A stretch of 64,000 nucleotides of DNA, from assembly GCF_900258515.1 (NCBI RefSeq), contig NZ_LT984884.1, forward strand, positions 1,988,743 to 2,052,742, given 5' to 3'. The first letter of the stretch is position 1. The number at the start of each line of letters is the position of its first letter. The translations under genes and the position numbers were made by a program. The notes beneath the pieces are model-generated. The model did no database searches. It worked only from the letters and a program-made list of their open reading frames with translations, and was not told the DNA's origin. Below, piece by piece: positions 1 to 8,243 of this stretch. Source of the stretch: Lentibacillus sp. Marseille-P4043. GTDB lineage: Bacteria > Bacillota > Bacilli > Bacillales > Amphibacillaceae.

Positions 1-584
1 CAAGAATTATTATTGGTTCAGACAGTGAGTATATGAAGACACTCATGGTTATGATTAAAGATCCAATTATTATGGAGAATGTAAGGAATGAATTAAAAAC
101 GGATCGATCATCTGAACAAATAGCAGAACAAATTATGGTAGAAAGAATCGATGAATCGCAGGTAGTTAAAATTTCTGTTACGGATGGTAGTCCTGAAATG
201 GCAGTAAAGATTGCCAATGCAACTGCAGAGATATTTAAACGGGAAATTGTCAAAATTCTGGATTTTAAAGATGTTCAATTATTATCCGAGGCTAAGATGA
301 ATCCGAATCCAATCAATGGATCGCAAAATCGAACAATTATCATAGCATTCATCTTTGGTATGATTGTCGGGGTTGGATTGGTGTTTTTACTAGACTCCCT
401 TGATGGAGCAATCCAGCGAGATAGTGAGGTAGAAGACATACTCGGAGTACCAGTATTAGGTACTATTTCGAATATGACTAGGAAAAAGGTAGTGAGTAAA
501 AAAGTAAAAAGAAGAAGGCAAGTATTAGAGCCAGGTGGTGAAGCAATTGATATTAAGGAAAAGAAGGCGGAGGGCTACTATTAA
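1..584 (+). CDS. epsA: Wzz/YveK-type polysaccharide chain-length protein (5' truncated)
   Basis: The reading frame is open from base 3 through the left edge, so only the C-terminal part (about 193 residues) is present; the ATG at 33 is internal. A membrane segment of about 20 hydrophobic residues (RTIIIAFIFGMIVGVGLVFL) is followed by the DSLD...GVPVLGTI stretch typical of the cytoplasmic tail of CapA/EpsA modulators. In Firmicutes this membrane protein activates the partner BY-kinase and sets polymer length. The kinase gene overlaps its 3' end in another frame, the usual coupling of this pair. The symbol rests on position in an eps-like operon; the N-terminal Wzz domain and operon promoter lie outside the window. 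Confidence 0.8.
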   Translation, partial: RIIIGSDSEYMKTLMVMIKDPIIMENVRNELKTDRSSEQIAEQIMVERIDESQVVKISVTDGSPEMAVKIANATAEIFKREIVKILDFKDVQLLSEAKMNPNPINGSQNRTIIIAFIFGMIVGVGLVFLLDSLDGAIQRDSEVEDILGVPVLGTISNMTRKKVVSKKVKRRRQVLEPGGEAIDIKEKKAEGYY

Positions 585-1203
585 AAAAAATCTTGTTACA
601 TATGCCAATCCAGATTCTTTGATTTCGGATCAGTTTCGGGAAATCCGGGCAAATATAAATTTTTTAACTGAAACTAAAAAGAATCGATTATTCATTATAA
701 CTTCACCAGATAAAGGAGAAGGGAAATCAACGGTAACAGCGAATCTAGCAGTTTCGATGGCCCAACAAAATGAGAGAATACTATTGATTGATGCTAATTT
801 AAGAGAGCCGACAATGCATGATATTTTTAAAATACCGAATAATGTTGGCTTAACAAATATCCTGTCTGGTAATGCTTCAATGGAAAGTGCAATCCAGCGA
901 ACATGGATTAGTAATCTGGAATTATTAACGAGCGGGACGACATTGACCAATCCCGCTGAAGTACTAGGTAATACACGAATAGCAGATTTGTTAAATACGA
1001 CGGCAAATACATATGACAAGGTGCTAATCGACTCTCCGCCTGTATTAACATCAACAGAAACAAGGGTTTTGGCCAACCATTGTGATGGAGTAGTAATGGT
1101 TTTGAATCGCGGAAAAACAGCATTGGAAAACACAGTGGAATCTAGGCGTGTCTTAGAGCTAGCCCGTGCAAAAATAGTGGGGGCAATTATGAATGAAAAA
1201 TAG
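547..1203 (+). CDS. epsB: Tyrosine-protein kinase of the CapB/EpsB (BY-kinase) family
   Basis: Cytoplasmic ATPase partner of the preceding chain-length protein. Walker A is DKGEGKSTV, Walker A' is LLIDANLREP and Walker B is VLIDSPP, the three signatures of bacterial tyrosine kinases. I chose the TTG at 547 because CAGGTGG lies seven bases upstream; GTG at 535 or 538 is possible. A strong GGCGGAGGG also sits just before an in-frame ATT at 580. The protein stops at VGAIMNEK and lacks the C-terminal tyrosine cluster usually autophosphorylated in this family, so it may be slightly truncated. Nothing suggests loss of the ATPase core. Confidence 0.85.
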   Translation: MILRKRRRRATIKKNLVTYANPDSLISDQFREIRANINFLTETKKNRLFIITSPDKGEGKSTVTANLAVSMAQQNERILLIDANLREPTMHDIFKIPNNVGLTNILSGNASMESAIQRTWISNLELLTSGTTLTNPAEVLGNTRIADLLNTTANTYDKVLIDSPPVLTSTETRVLANHCDGVVMVLNRGKTALENTVESRRVLELARAKIVGAIMNEK

Positions 1204-1228
1204 TACTGCATATTTTTTTACTTTAACT

Positions 1229-1244
1229 GTTCTTTATTAAGAAT
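1229..1244. promoter_or_regulatory. SinR-like operator (6-4-6 inverted site)
   Basis: GTTCTT-TATT-AAGAAT is an inverted repeat with one mismatch, with the same 16-base geometry as sites near 21.7 kb and 31.5-31.7 kb. The left arm matches the SinR consensus GTTCTYT recalled from B. subtilis. It lies 26 bases after epsB, inside the EPS operon. Binding is inferred. Confidence 0.5.
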
Positions 1245-1261
1245 AATATGTACGTTAAAGG

Positions 1262-1410
1262 ATAATGTGTTTGGTGATGTCTCCTTACCATTAGCAATGG
1301 AGGTACTCGGTCATGCTGTGGGTTGTAAAAAACCTTAGACACGCGCGTTGTCAGTAGTGTGGTGTGAGGGTGGGTTAGATGCCCATACTTTTAATAAAGC
1401 TGTTATGTAT
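1262..1410 (+). ncRNA. Candidate EAR (epsC) processive antitermination RNA
   Basis: A G-rich, non-coding stretch sits between the epsB and epsC homologues, exactly where the B. subtilis eps operon carries the EAR antitermination element. Short stems are visible, such as CCATT-agc-AATGG (1288-1300) and GGG-ttagatg-CCC near the 3' end. A functional hint is a terminator-like hairpin further down the same operon (9279-9310) that would need to be read through. Identity rests on position and appearance; I could not run a covariance model, and the boundaries are approximate. Confidence 0.45.
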
Positions 1411-1532
1411 GCTGTTTTTTAGAAAGGCTGTTTTCTATAAGATTGATGTTTTGACAAAAAATTCATTGAATGCGATATAAGCCAAAAAAACTAAGACCCA
1501 TAGATTAATATTTAACGAGACTTTCTATCACC

Positions 1533-1648
1533 GCAGCCCGTATATACTTCGCTTTCCGCGGGCGGCTGTTGAGCCTCCTCGTGCTATCGCACTGCAGGGT
1601 CTCACCTAGGCCTTTCCTCCCGCAGGAGTCTGCGTATATACGGGCTGC
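1533..1648. repeat. Intergenic hairpin repeat, copy 1
   Basis: A GC-rich core (about 1549-1630) is flanked by a perfect 15-base inverted repeat, GCAGCCCGTATATAC at 1533-1547 and its complement at 1634-1648. The core matches copies near 63.4 and 63.6 kb. Internal arms GCGGG (1558-1562) and CCCGC (1619-1623) pair. Short ORFs across it are not credible genes. The family is unnamed here, though similar elements are common between Bacillaceae genes. Confidence 0.85.
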
Positions 1649-1734
1649 TTGTGAGGAAATATATGCATTAATATTTGCCTGTATTCAAGCATCAATAAAA
1701 TTTTAATAAGATGATAAAGCACAACGCCAGTGAA

Positions 1735-1842
1735 GGAAATACACGTAGATTCCTTGAAAATACAGATCCATTTTCTGCGTGCGATGTTACGCTCCGGAGC
1801 ACTCTTTGTCATGCGAGTCTGCGGAAAGCGTAGTGTATTTCC
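1735..1842. repeat. Degenerate copy of the intergenic hairpin repeat
   Basis: GGAAATACAC at 1735-1744 pairs with GTGTATTTCC at 1833-1842. The inner right part keeps GTCTGCGGAAAGCG, the family's end motif, while the centre has diverged. Apart from the operator, the candidate EAR and these two repeats I see no gene in 1204-2005. Confidence 0.6.
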
Positions 1843-2005
1843 AGAACGATAATCAAACCACCATCCAATCTATGTCATATTCTATTTCAACTGTAAAAAT
1901 GAATAACAACAAAATATACGAAAAGAGCCTTTTAAAAAAACGTATACATAACAGCTTTATCGTAACACGAAATAGAGAACCGATAAGTGAGAGAGGAGGG
2001 AGTAA

Positions 2006-3841
2006 ATGTCATATTGGCAGCGGTTATCTTTTTTTATCATTCTTGATTCATGTATTGTTTTAACAGCACTTGTGATAAGTGAATTTCTAGTTCGTGCAGA
2101 TATAATGCTATTTTCAATGCCAACAATATTGAGTTCCCTGGCAATTTTATTAGGCTATTTTCTCTCTTCGATGAAGCTTAAACTGTATAAGAAGGCATGG
2201 GAATATGCCAGTATAGGGGAATTAGTAATTATTTTTAAAGTTGTATCACTATCGATTTTACCCGCATTATTGCTGCAACAAATCTTTGTTCAGGATATCT
2301 ACGCAAGGTTACTTGCTGTCACATGGTTGCTTGAAATGATGTTAATCGGCGGTTCACGATTTGTCTGGCGCCTGTATCGCGATTCTATTCTTCTTAAGCC
2401 AACGGACAAGAAAAAAACATTAATAATCGGTGCTGGTTCAGCAGGAACGATGGTAGCAAGACAATTGTTGAAAAATAAAACAAGTGATCTTCTACCTGTT
2501 GCGTTTATTGATGATAACGCAAAAAAACATCAACTTGATATTTTAGGTATACCTGTCATTGGTGGTGTAAAACAAATTGAGCATATCGTAAAGGAACTTA
2601 AGATTGAAAATATAATTATTTCCATTCCCTCACTTAGCCGAAAAGAATTGAATATTATTTTTCAGGAATGTGCAAAAACGAAGGCGAATACAAAAATACT
2701 GCCTATGTTGGAAGATTTAGTGACGGGTAAAGTATCGGTTAGTCAATTTCGTGATGTCCGGGTGGAAGATCTCCTGGGAAGAGATCCTGTTGACATGAAT
2801 ATGGAAAGTATCACCGATTGTGTTGCCAATAAAGTAGTGCTAGTAACTGGTGCAGGAGGTTCGATCGGTTCTGAAATATCTAGACAGGTTGCACAATTCA
2901 GTCCCAGCCAGATAATTTTACTTGGTCACGGTGAAAACAGTATTTACGCGATTGAATTGGAATTGAAAGAGAGCTTTAAAAATAATCCAGTTGATTTCGT
3001 TACGGAGATTGCCGATGTTCAAGACGCGCAGAAGATGATGGTGCTAACCAAAAAATATAAACCAGACGTCATTTATCACGCTGCCGCACATAAACACGTA
3101 CCACTAATGGAACGAAATCCGGAAGAAGCGGTTAAAAATAATATCATTGGAACGATGAATATCGCCAGGGCAGCTGAGTGGAATAGTGTAAAAACCTTTG
3201 TCATGGTTTCGACGGATAAAGCGGTCAATCCAACAAGTGTAATGGGGGCATCGAAAAAACTTGCCGAAATGATTATTCAGGGGATGGATAAAAGCAGCAA
3301 GACCAAATTTGTAGCAGTTCGATTTGGCAATGTGTTAGGGAGCCGGGGAAGTGTTATCCCTTTATTCAAAAAGCAAATTGAAAAAGGTGGTCCAGTTACG
3401 ATAACACATCCAGATATGGTGCGCTACTTTATGACCATCCCCGAGGCATCCAGACTAGTTATGCAAGCAGGTGCATTGGCAAATGGTGGCGAAGTCTTTG
3501 TCTTGGATATGGGGGATCCGGTAAGAATAGTAGATCTTGCAAAAAACTTAATCAAATTATCGGGAAATACGCTTGAAGAAATCGGCTTGGAATTTACTGG
3601 AGTGAGACCGGGAGAGAAGCTTTTTGAAGAATTGTTAAAAGCTGAGGAGGTACATGACAGGCAGATTTATCCGAAAATTTATATTGGGAAAACAGCGACA
3701 CTTTATTTGCCTGAGATAGAGGAAATTATCGCAACTTTCGCCGATTTAGATAGGGATACATTAAAAGAAAAACTGTTAAATCTAGCAAACCGTAACAATA
3801 ATATAATGCATTCGAAGCAGGTTATGTCTGTTTCAAGTTAA
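2006..3841 (+). CDS. epsC: Membrane nucleotide-sugar 4,6-dehydratase (EpsC/CapD family)
   Basis: 611 residues, the normal length for the long membrane-bound CapD/EpsC class. About four hydrophobic segments occupy residues 1-125. They are followed by a first Rossmann domain (GAGSAGTMVAR near 141) and a second catalytic SDR domain (GAGGSIGSE near 279; catalytic MxxxK as SVMGASKK near 412). Family members convert UDP-GlcNAc to a 4-keto-6-deoxy sugar for the first lipid-linked sugar. The ATG has a strong GAGGAGGG upstream. Genes further down (aminotransferase, acetyltransferase, sugar transferase) complete a pathway to an N-acetylated bacillosamine-like primer sugar; that product is inferred. Confidence 0.93.
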   Translation: MSYWQRLSFFIILDSCIVLTALVISEFLVRADIMLFSMPTILSSLAILLGYFLSSMKLKLYKKAWEYASIGELVIIFKVVSLSILPALLLQQIFVQDIYARLLAVTWLLEMMLIGGSRFVWRLYRDSILLKPTDKKKTLIIGAGSAGTMVARQLLKNKTSDLLPVAFIDDNAKKHQLDILGIPVIGGVKQIEHIVKELKIENIIISIPSLSRKELNIIFQECAKTKANTKILPMLEDLVTGKVSVSQFRDVRVEDLLGRDPVDMNMESITDCVANKVVLVTGAGGSIGSEISRQVAQFSPSQIILLGHGENSIYAIELELKESFKNNPVDFVTEIADVQDAQKMMVLTKKYKPDVIYHAAAHKHVPLMERNPEEAVKNNIIGTMNIARAAEWNSVKTFVMVSTDKAVNPTSVMGASKKLAEMIIQGMDKSSKTKFVAVRFGNVLGSRGSVIPLFKKQIEKGGPVTITHPDMVRYFMTIPEASRLVMQAGALANGGEVFVLDMGDPVRIVDLAKNLIKLSGNTLEEIGLEFTGVRPGEKLFEELLKAEEVHDRQIYPKIYIGKTATLYLPEIEEIIATFADLDRDTLKEKLLNLANRNNNIMHSKQVMSVSS

Positions 3842-3854
3842 AAGGGGGATTCAC

Positions 3855-5009
3855 ATGACCAATAACATATTATTTTGTGCAACAGTTGATTACCATTTTA
3901 AAGCCTTTCATTTACCTTATATGAAATGGTTTAAGCAGCAAGGATGGAATGTTGACGTTGTAGCATCAGGAAATATCAAGTTACCATACACAGATAATAA
4001 ATATACGATTCCAATCCAAAGATCCCCCTTTCATCGTTCAAATAGGAAAGCATATATACAACTAAAAACAATTATTGAGCAAAATGATTATTCCATCATC
4101 CATTGTCACACACCATTAGGAGGTGTGCTGGCACGTTTAGCAGCAAGACAGGCAAGAAAAAAGGGAACAAAAGTTGTGTATACAGCGCACGGCTTTCACT
4201 TCTGTAAAGGTGCGCCATTGCAAAACTGGCTTATGTATTATCCAATTGAAAGATACTTAGCGCACCATACAGATAGCTTAATTACAATTAACAAAGAAGA
4301 TTATCAATTGGCAAATAAACATCAATTTAAAGCGAATAAGATCGAAAAAATACATGGCGTAGGAGTAGATACAGAGAAATTTAAACCAGTTGAAGAATCG
4401 AAAAAAAAGAAATTGAAAAGGTCATTTGGCTATCAAGCTGATGACTTTTTATTATTTTATGCGGCGGAGTTTAACGCGAATAAAAATCAGCAGTTTCTTA
4501 TTAAAATGTTGGCTAACTTAAAGAAGGATGTTCCAAGAACTAAGCTGATACTTGCGGGAGAAGGCCCTTTATTAGATAGCTGTCAGGAGTTAGCAGGAAA
4601 GCTTGGTGTTCAACATATGGTCGACTTCCTAGGTTTTCGCAAAGACATTGATCTTCTATTACCAATGTGCGATGTGGCGGTAGGTTCAAGTATAAGGGAA
4701 GGGCTACCCGTTAACATAATGGAAGCAATGGCATGCGGATTGCCTGTTGTAGCAGTGGATAATCGTGGACACCGGGAACTTATTCAAACAAATAAAAATG
4801 GGCTGCTACTTGACGACTGGGACACAATCGCATTTTCTAAGCAGCTCAAATCACTTGCTTTACATGCAGATATGAGACATGAATTTGGTCTAAATGGTCG
4901 GAATACTATCGAGACGACATACAGTATCAGCAACGTAATGGACGAAAAAATAGCTATTTATCAACCATTCATGACGGAACAGGAGGAACCAATGTGGGCG
5001 GTCCAATAA
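3855..5009 (+). CDS. epsD: Glycosyltransferase family 4 (EpsD-like)
   Basis: 384 residues with a GT-B fold. The N-terminal acceptor domain carries HCHTPLGGVLAR and TAHGFHF. The C-terminal nucleotide-sugar domain has EGPLLDSC and the E-x7-E motif in REGLPVNIMEAMACG. It sits just after epsC as in B. subtilis, with AAAGGGGG before the ATG. It probably adds the second sugar to the undecaprenyl-linked primer; donor and acceptor cannot be read from the sequence. Confidence 0.85.
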   Translation: MTNNILFCATVDYHFKAFHLPYMKWFKQQGWNVDVVASGNIKLPYTDNKYTIPIQRSPFHRSNRKAYIQLKTIIEQNDYSIIHCHTPLGGVLARLAARQARKKGTKVVYTAHGFHFCKGAPLQNWLMYYPIERYLAHHTDSLITINKEDYQLANKHQFKANKIEKIHGVGVDTEKFKPVEESKKKKLKRSFGYQADDFLLFYAAEFNANKNQQFLIKMLANLKKDVPRTKLILAGEGPLLDSCQELAGKLGVQHMVDFLGFRKDIDLLLPMCDVAVGSSIREGLPVNIMEAMACGLPVVAVDNRGHRELIQTNKNGLLLDDWDTIAFSKQLKSLALHADMRHEFGLNGRNTIETTYSISNVMDEKIAIYQPFMTEQEEPMWAVQ

Positions 5010-6112
5010 GAGTATTACATGTGGTTGTCAATATGAACCGGGGTGGTGCGGAAACGCTTATCATGAATTTGTATCGCAACATCGACCGTACAAAAGTTCA
5101 ATTTGATTTTCTGACATGCAAAGCAGGTGTTTTTGATTCAGAAATTAGACAATTGGGTGGAAATGTGTATCGAATTCCATATGTTACCGATGTTGGGCAC
5201 AGCGGCTATATTCGTGCATTGAAGCAATTTCTAACGGCAAATAGAGAATATAAAATCATTCATTCCCACATGGATAAAATGAGTGGGTTCGTTCTTCAGG
5301 CAGCAAAGAAAGTAAATATACCAATTCGAATCGCCCATAGCCATAATACGGAAAGTGAGGGAAGGTTAGCCCAGAAGGCATATAAGTGCTTTGCGGGTGG
5401 CTATGTCACATCATCGGCAACGCATTTATATGCTTGCTCACATGCGGCAGCAAATTGGCTGTTTGGTGAAAAATCCAAACAAGCATTTATTTTAAAAAAC
5501 GGTATTGAAGCTGATAAATTCCAGTATTCACAAAACATTAGGGAAAAAATGAGAAGAGAGCTGAAGATTAACGATGATTGTTTCGTTTTGGGACATGTAG
5601 GAAGGTTTACACAGCAAAAAAATCATCACTTTTTATTGGATATATTTGTTTCGTTAAATAAAGAAGTACCGAATTCCATTTTATTACTAGTTGGTGATGG
5701 TCCACTAAAACCAAAGATTATTGAAAGAATAGAGAAATTAAAGCTAACGGATAACGTCAAGCTTGTTGGGATTAGGGAAGATATTGATCAACTGTTACAA
5801 GCTTTTGATCTGTTTCTATTTCCTTCGTTACATGAAGGCTTACCAGTAACGTTAATTGAAGCTCAAGGTGCTGGGCTACCGTGTGTGATTGCGGATACGA
5901 TTACAAACGAGGTCGATCTAGGGATTCATTTAGTGCAGCATCTTCCCTTGGCAGATAAAGCGATTTGGTTGAAGCAAATTATTCATCTAGCAAATGAAAA
6001 ACGATCTAGAACAATCAAGCAAGAAGCGCTGGCATTGAAGGGCTATGATATTAGAAAAACTGCAAAGCAAACAGAAGCATCCTATTTATCCTTGGGAGCA
6101 CAAGTTACATGA
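4994..6112 (+). CDS. epsF: Glycosyltransferase family 4 (EpsF-like)
   Basis: 372 residues. The N-terminal VVNMNRGGAETLIMNLYR is the glycine-rich acceptor-site motif of GT4 enzymes, and LHEGLPVTLIEAQGAG is the donor-site E-x7-E region. It starts with GTG inside the last codons of epsD (16-base overlap), seven bases after AGGAGG, which implies translational coupling. Cytosolic or membrane-associated chain-extending enzyme of the EPS repeat unit; its sugar specificity is unknown. Confidence 0.85.
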   Translation: MGGPIRVLHVVVNMNRGGAETLIMNLYRNIDRTKVQFDFLTCKAGVFDSEIRQLGGNVYRIPYVTDVGHSGYIRALKQFLTANREYKIIHSHMDKMSGFVLQAAKKVNIPIRIAHSHNTESEGRLAQKAYKCFAGGYVTSSATHLYACSHAAANWLFGEKSKQAFILKNGIEADKFQYSQNIREKMRRELKINDDCFVLGHVGRFTQQKNHHFLLDIFVSLNKEVPNSILLLVGDGPLKPKIIERIEKLKLTDNVKLVGIREDIDQLLQAFDLFLFPSLHEGLPVTLIEAQGAGLPCVIADTITNEVDLGIHLVQHLPLADKAIWLKQIIHLANEKRSRTIKQEALALKGYDIRKTAKQTEASYLSLGAQVT

Positions 6113-7002
6113 AGCAGATAACGGTATTTACTCCAACCTATAATCGTGCATATTGCTTGCATCATTGTTATGAGAGCCTGAAGCGGCAAACGTGCAACGA
6201 CTTTATTTGGCTGATTATTGATGATGGTTCTACCGATCATACAAAAGAGCTCGTTGATACGTGGATAATGGAAAATCACATTGAAATAAGCTATCAATGG
6301 CAACAAAACCAGGGAATGCACGGCGCACACAATACAGCATATGAACAAATACAGACAGAATTAAATGTTTGTATCGATTCGGATGATTATATGCCAGATG
6401 ATGCGATTGAGAAAATACTTACATGCTGGAACAAATATGGCAGTAATAAAGTAAGCGGCATCATTGGTCTCGATGCAGATCATCATAAGCAAATTATTGG
6501 AACCAAGTTACCAGAGGATAGGAAACAATCAACCTTGTTCGATTTGTATTACAAACGTCATGTAACAGGGGATAAAAAACTCGTCTATCGTTCGGATTTA
6601 ACAAAAGAATATCCATACCCTATTTTCGCTAGAGAAAAATATGTGGGGTTGGCGTATAAGTATTACATGCTTGATCAGGATTATGAAATGATCTTGATGA
6701 ATGAAATCTTATGTTGTGTGGAGTACCTTCCCGATGGATCGTCACGAAATATGCTCAAGCAGTATCGAAAGAATCCAAAGGGGTTTTCCTTTTATCGTAA
6801 AGAGTTGATGAAATTACCGTTTGCCAGTATTTCATTTAAGTTCCGTCAAGCAATCCATTATGTTTCCAGTAGTTTATTAAGCAATAACGGGAGCTTTTTA
6901 AAGGAAACACCGAGTAAAATGTTGACGATTCTGGCCCTGCCAATTGGATACATGTTATTTCGATATATTAAATCAAGAACAAAAGCGGAAGCGCCCATTT
7001 AG
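6109..7002 (+). CDS. Glycosyltransferase family 2 (GT-A fold)
   Basis: 297 residues. TVFTPTYNRAYCLHHCYESLKRQT and IIDDGSTDHT form the N-terminal nucleotide-binding half, and CIDSDDYM holds the metal-binding D-x-D. It overlaps the previous stop codon by four bases (ATGA), so it is coupled. It occupies the place of epsE/epsH-type genes, but nothing shows it acts as a flagellar clutch like EpsE, so I give no symbol. Confidence 0.8.
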   Translation: MKQITVFTPTYNRAYCLHHCYESLKRQTCNDFIWLIIDDGSTDHTKELVDTWIMENHIEISYQWQQNQGMHGAHNTAYEQIQTELNVCIDSDDYMPDDAIEKILTCWNKYGSNKVSGIIGLDADHHKQIIGTKLPEDRKQSTLFDLYYKRHVTGDKKLVYRSDLTKEYPYPIFAREKYVGLAYKYYMLDQDYEMILMNEILCCVEYLPDGSSRNMLKQYRKNPKGFSFYRKELMKLPFASISFKFRQAIHYVSSSLLSNNGSFLKETPSKMLTILALPIGYMLFRYIKSRTKAEAPI

Positions 7003-7037
7003 CGCTGGAGCTAGACATAGCTCACTATGTCTAAAAA
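7003..7037 (+). repeat. Short intergenic repeat with hairpin
   Basis: AGACATAG (7013-7020) pairs with CTATGTCT (7025-7032) and is followed by AAAAAC, so it is not a standard terminator. AGCTAGACATAGCTCAC recurs in inverted orientation with one change at about 41183-41208, marking a second dispersed repeat family. Confidence 0.5.
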
Positions 7038-7125
7038 CAAATTAGAGCTAAATTTTATGCTTTCTTTAGTAAAAGCAATAGATGCTCATGTGCCGTAATT
7101 TTCTTCATTGAAAGGGTTCGTTTAA

Positions 7126-8205
7126 ATGACTTTACTTTGGCTAAGCCTTGCTTTTGCATTTAGTTTTTCGTTGTTTGCTAGATATTTTTCCATTTCTGTC
7201 CTCACAACAACAGGTTCACTTATCTCGGTAAAGCCGAACAAGCTATTACTCTTCTTTGCCATTGCAACAATCGTAATCGTTTCTGGTTTGCGGTCCAATA
7301 TTGGCGATACATTCAATTATATCGACATGTATGAGGAAAATACGTTTACATGGGACTATATACTGTCGCAAAAAGATATCGGATTTGGGATTTTACAAAT
7401 GTTCTTGAAAAATTATGTATCACAGGATCCACAAATTATGATTTTTACATCAGCACTAATCACAAATCTACTAATTATTCTAGTTTTAAATAACTATTCG
7501 CGAATAATTGAATTAAGTATTTATGTGTATATAACAGGTGGCTTATTTTTAATATCGATGAATGGGATTAGGCAAGTGCTAGCGGCAGCGATTGCTTTTA
7601 CAGCACTCAAATTTTTAATGGAAAGAAGCTTCGTAAGGTATGCATTCATTATTGTTCTATCGTCCTTCTTTCATCAAAGTGCATTAATATTACTACCCAT
7701 TTATTTTTTAGTACGGTTTAGGGCATGGTCTAAAGTAATGGTTGCGCTGGTCCTATTTTCCGTCATCATTATTATTGGCTATGATTATTTTTCTTCATTA
7801 TTATTCACCATGTTAGAGGACACACAGTACAGTGATTATAATACGTTCAATGAGGGTGGAGCGAATATTATTCGAGTAGCTGTTGGTGCAGTTCCACTCA
7901 TTGTTGCTTATATTGGAAGGGAAAAATTAAAGCAAATCTTTCCTCAAAGTGATTATATTGTGAATTTAACGTTGCTTGGATTTGTTTTTATGGTAATTGC
8001 TACAGAACAATGGATTTTTGCTCGAATATCGATTTATTTTCAGCTCTATCAACTAATTCTTATTTCCTGGCTACCAAAGTTATTTAGGAAAAAGGATCAG
8101 AAAATTATCTATTTCGCGATCATCGTTTGTTATCTAGCTTACTATTATTATGAGCATGTCATCAGTTTGGATATTGTTTATCGTAGTGACTACTTATTAT
8201 GGTGA
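7126..8205 (+). CDS. epsG: EPS polymerase, EpsG/Wzy family
   Basis: 359 residues, almost all membrane segments (about ten). SGLRSNIGDTFNYIDMY and FISMNGIRQVLAAAIAF-like stretches are typical of EpsG-family polymerases, where the loop residues after 'GLR..GDT' are conserved. It is the only polymerase candidate in the operon and should join lipid-linked repeat units on the outer face of the membrane. About 120 bases of non-coding DNA precede it, containing a hairpin. Confidence 0.8.
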   Translation: MTLLWLSLAFAFSFSLFARYFSISVLTTTGSLISVKPNKLLLFFAIATIVIVSGLRSNIGDTFNYIDMYEENTFTWDYILSQKDIGFGILQMFLKNYVSQDPQIMIFTSALITNLLIILVLNNYSRIIELSIYVYITGGLFLISMNGIRQVLAAAIAFTALKFLMERSFVRYAFIIVLSSFFHQSALILLPIYFLVRFRAWSKVMVALVLFSVIIIIGYDYFSSLLFTMLEDTQYSDYNTFNEGGANIIRVAVGAVPLIVAYIGREKLKQIFPQSDYIVNLTLLGFVFMVIATEQWIFARISIYFQLYQLILISWLPKLFRKKDQKIIYFAIIVCYLAYYYYEHVISLDIVYRSDYLLW

Positions 8206-8243
8206 AAAATCTTCGGGTAGAAAGAAGGGGGATGCTTAATGTA

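Noticed and set aside
630..1211. 193-codon minus-strand frame
   Set aside because: Exact shadow of the epsB kinase gene, which has clear ATPase motifs.
1779..2063. 94-codon frame before epsC
   Set aside because: It starts within a decayed repeat and overlaps the true epsC start in another frame; no recognisable domain.
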